In this document: positions 62,717 through 64,000 of the stretch, one piece after another | Layout of the letters: every line of letters starts with the position of its first letter | Numbering within the stretch: position 1 is the stretch's first letter | NCBI GenBank assembly: GCA_017992605.1 | Contig: JAGOOG010000005.1 | Span: forward strand, 62,001 to 126,000 | Direction of reading: 5' to 3' | Source: Deltaproteobacteria bacterium | GTDB taxonomy: Bacteria > Desulfobacterota > Desulfomonilia > UBA1062 | Length of the DNA: 64,000 bases | Position numbers and translations under genes: made by a program | Notes under the pieces: generated by a model | Seen by the model: only the letters and a program-made list of their open reading frames with translations | What the model was told of the DNA's origin: nothing | The model's database searches: none

Positions 62717-64000
62717 CGTCGTCCGACCTCCTGCGCATACTCCCCGAAGCCGACAGGTCCGGCCCCGACAGGACCTTTTCCGCCCTCAGGGCCGATTCCA
62801 CACGTGTCCGGGAGGGGGACGCCTTCATCGCGCTCAAGGGGAGCGTCACGGACGGGCACCGGTTCATCGCGGACGCCGTCGCCCGGGGGACGCGCCTCGT
62901 CATCTGCAACGCCGGCCATCCGGTCGATGCCGCGGATGCGACGGTCCTGCGCGTTCCCGACACCAGGGCCGCCCTCCCGGCGATCCTGAACGCGCTCTAT
63001 CCCCGGGCAGCCGAGGTGGTCATGGTCGGGATCACGGGGACCAACGGGAAGACCACCACCACCTATCTCATCGAGTCGGTTCTCGACCGGGCGGGGAGGG
63101 CCTGCGGCGTCATAGGCACCATCAACGCACGCTACCTCGGCAGGGAGATCGCCTCCTCGCTGACCACGCCGGGCCCGGTGGATCTCTTCGAGACGCTGGA
63201 CACCATGAGGTCACACGGCGTGGAGGTCTGCATCATGGAGGTGAGTTCCCACGCCCTGGACCAGGACCGCGTCTCGGGCCTCGCCTTCCGGTACGGCCTC
63301 TTCACGAACCTCTCTCAGGACCACCTCGACTACCACCGGGACATGGAGACCTATTTCCTGGCCAAGAAGAGGCTGTTCTCGGAGCACCTCGAGGGCCGTG
63401 CGGTCCTGAACACGGACGACCCCTACGGCAAGCGCCTCGCCGGCGAGCTCGAGGGCGCCCTCACCTATGGGTTCAGGCCGGGCGCTCACATCCGCCCCGT
63501 GTCCATGGACAACTCGGCAACCGGCCTGGTCCTGGAGCTCGAGAGCCCCCGGGGCCGGCTCGCCGCCAGGAGCAGCCTCCGTGGAGAGATGAACGCGTAC
63601 AACATCATGGCCGCCGTCGGCGTCTGCCAGGCCATGGGCGTCGCCAACGACGTCATACGGAAGGGCGTCGAGGCCCTCGAGGGGGTGCCGGGCAGGATGG
63701 AACCGGTGGCCAACACGAAAGGCCTGAACATCATCGTGGACTATGCCCACACGCCGGACGCCCTGGACACGGTCCTGAGGAACGCCCGGGCCTTCACCCG
63801 GGGCAGGCTCCTGGCCGTGTTCGGCTGCGGCGGCGACAGGGACCGCACCAAGCGCCCCATCATGGGGTCCATCGCCGCCTCGCGCGCGGACCTCGCCATC
63901 GTCACCTCGGACAACCCCCGCACCGAGGAGCCGCTTGCCATCATCGAGGAGATCCTCACGGGCATCCCGGACAGGACGACCATCGTCGTGGAACCCGACC
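62713..64000 (+). CDS. murE: UDP-MurNAc-tripeptide synthetase MurE (partial, runs off the window)
   Basis: The first 429 codons are in the window and no stop is reached. The Mur-ligase ATP loop GITGTNGKTTTTYLI lies near residue 107. IMEVSSHALDQDRVSGLAF and the C-terminal domain opening IIVDYAHTPDALDTVL follow. The selectivity motif DNPR near residue 400 is the meso-diaminopimelate form, so the wall should contain DAP. It adds the third residue to UDP-MurNAc-L-Ala-D-Glu in the cytoplasm. The ATG overlaps the ftsI stop, so the whole mraZ-murE block is tightly coupled. Confidence 0.94.
   Translation, partial: MTSSDLLRILPEADRSGPDRTFSALRADSTRVREGDAFIALKGSVTDGHRFIADAVARGTRLVICNAGHPVDAADATVLRVPDTRAALPAILNALYPRAAEVVMVGITGTNGKTTTTYLIESVLDRAGRACGVIGTINARYLGREIASSLTTPGPVDLFETLDTMRSHGVEVCIMEVSSHALDQDRVSGLAFRYGLFTNLSQDHLDYHRDMETYFLAKKRLFSEHLEGRAVLNTDDPYGKRLAGELEGALTYGFRPGAHIRPVSMDNSATGLVLELESPRGRLAARSSLRGEMNAYNIMAAVGVCQAMGVANDVIRKGVEALEGVPGRMEPVANTKGLNIIVDYAHTPDALDTVLRNARAFTRGRLLAVFGCGGDRDRTKRPIMGSIAASRADLAIVTSDNPRTEEPLAIIEEILTGIPDRTTIVVEPD

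Overview
The window is a gap-free stretch of GC-rich chromosome from a flagellated Gram-negative bacterium. It carries a Tol-Pal system, outer-membrane barrels and several lipoproteins. The lifestyle looks anaerobic: there is a four-subunit 2-oxoacid:ferredoxin oxidoreductase, an oxygen-sensitive anaerobic sulfatase-maturase, two further radical SAM proteins, and a Ser-type sulfatase that needs such a maturase. MutS2, a sigma-54-driven flagellar operon and the general gene style suggest a Desulfobacterota / former Deltaproteobacteria lineage. That placement is inference; no marker here fixes the genus.

Layout. 0-8.3 kb: a sigma-54 activator, a near-consensus -24/-12 promoter, and the basal-body/export operon flgB-flgC-fliE-fliF-fliG-fliH-fliI-fliJ-motE-like. 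8.4-9.7 kb: an orphan anSME-like radical SAM protein with a SEC-C tail. 9.7-16.8 kb (minus): a radical SAM/acyl-CoA-ligase pair, a small Cys-rich protein, PBP1B, and a GGDEF + PilZ pair. 16.9-20 kb: the oxidoreductase porGDAB. 20-23.1 kb (minus): a PLP dehydratase, an SH3-domain membrane protein and a phosphohexomutase. 23.5-24.9 kb: a porin with a strong terminator. 25-31.5 kb (minus): the macromolecular-synthesis operon rpsU-yqeY-mutS2-dnaG-rpoD. 31.6-41.4 kb: an OmpW/OmpA-like barrel, then on the minus strand an RND efflux pump followed by an HD-GYP protein, a small periplasmic protein and an Omp85-type barrel. 41.6-49.3 kb: a sigma-54-controlled sulfatase module. 49.36-59.2 kb (minus): tRNA-Leu, pyk, glgP, cpoB, pal, tolB, tolA, tolR, tolQ and a histidine kinase. 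59.3-64 kb: the start of the division/cell-wall cluster mraZ-rsmH-ftsL-ftsI-murE, with murE running off the window.

The most interesting region is 41.6-49.3 kb. A GAF-containing sigma-54 activator is followed by two tandem copies of the dyad CCGCA-N6-TGCGG with 19 bp between centres. About 105 bp further on is a good -24/-12 promoter. It appears to drive an ABM-domain protein, a Ser-type arylsulfatase, its anaerobic maturase, an outer-membrane channel-like protein and a DUF3313 lipoprotein. This reads as an inducible, anaerobic aryl-sulfate-ester utilisation unit with its own activator and operator. A divergently transcribed RND pump lies on the other side of the activator.

Other regulatory signals read directly from sequence are sigma-70-type promoters upstream of rpsU, the phosphohexomutase, the RND operon, mraZ, the oxidoreductase and tRNA-Leu. 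There are also three phased GTG-centred repeats at the mraZ start site that look like an MraZ operator. No CRISPR array, insertion sequence, rRNA or integrase was seen. The only gene-free stretch above 300 bases is 23107-23481; it holds two divergent promoters and an AT-rich porin leader.
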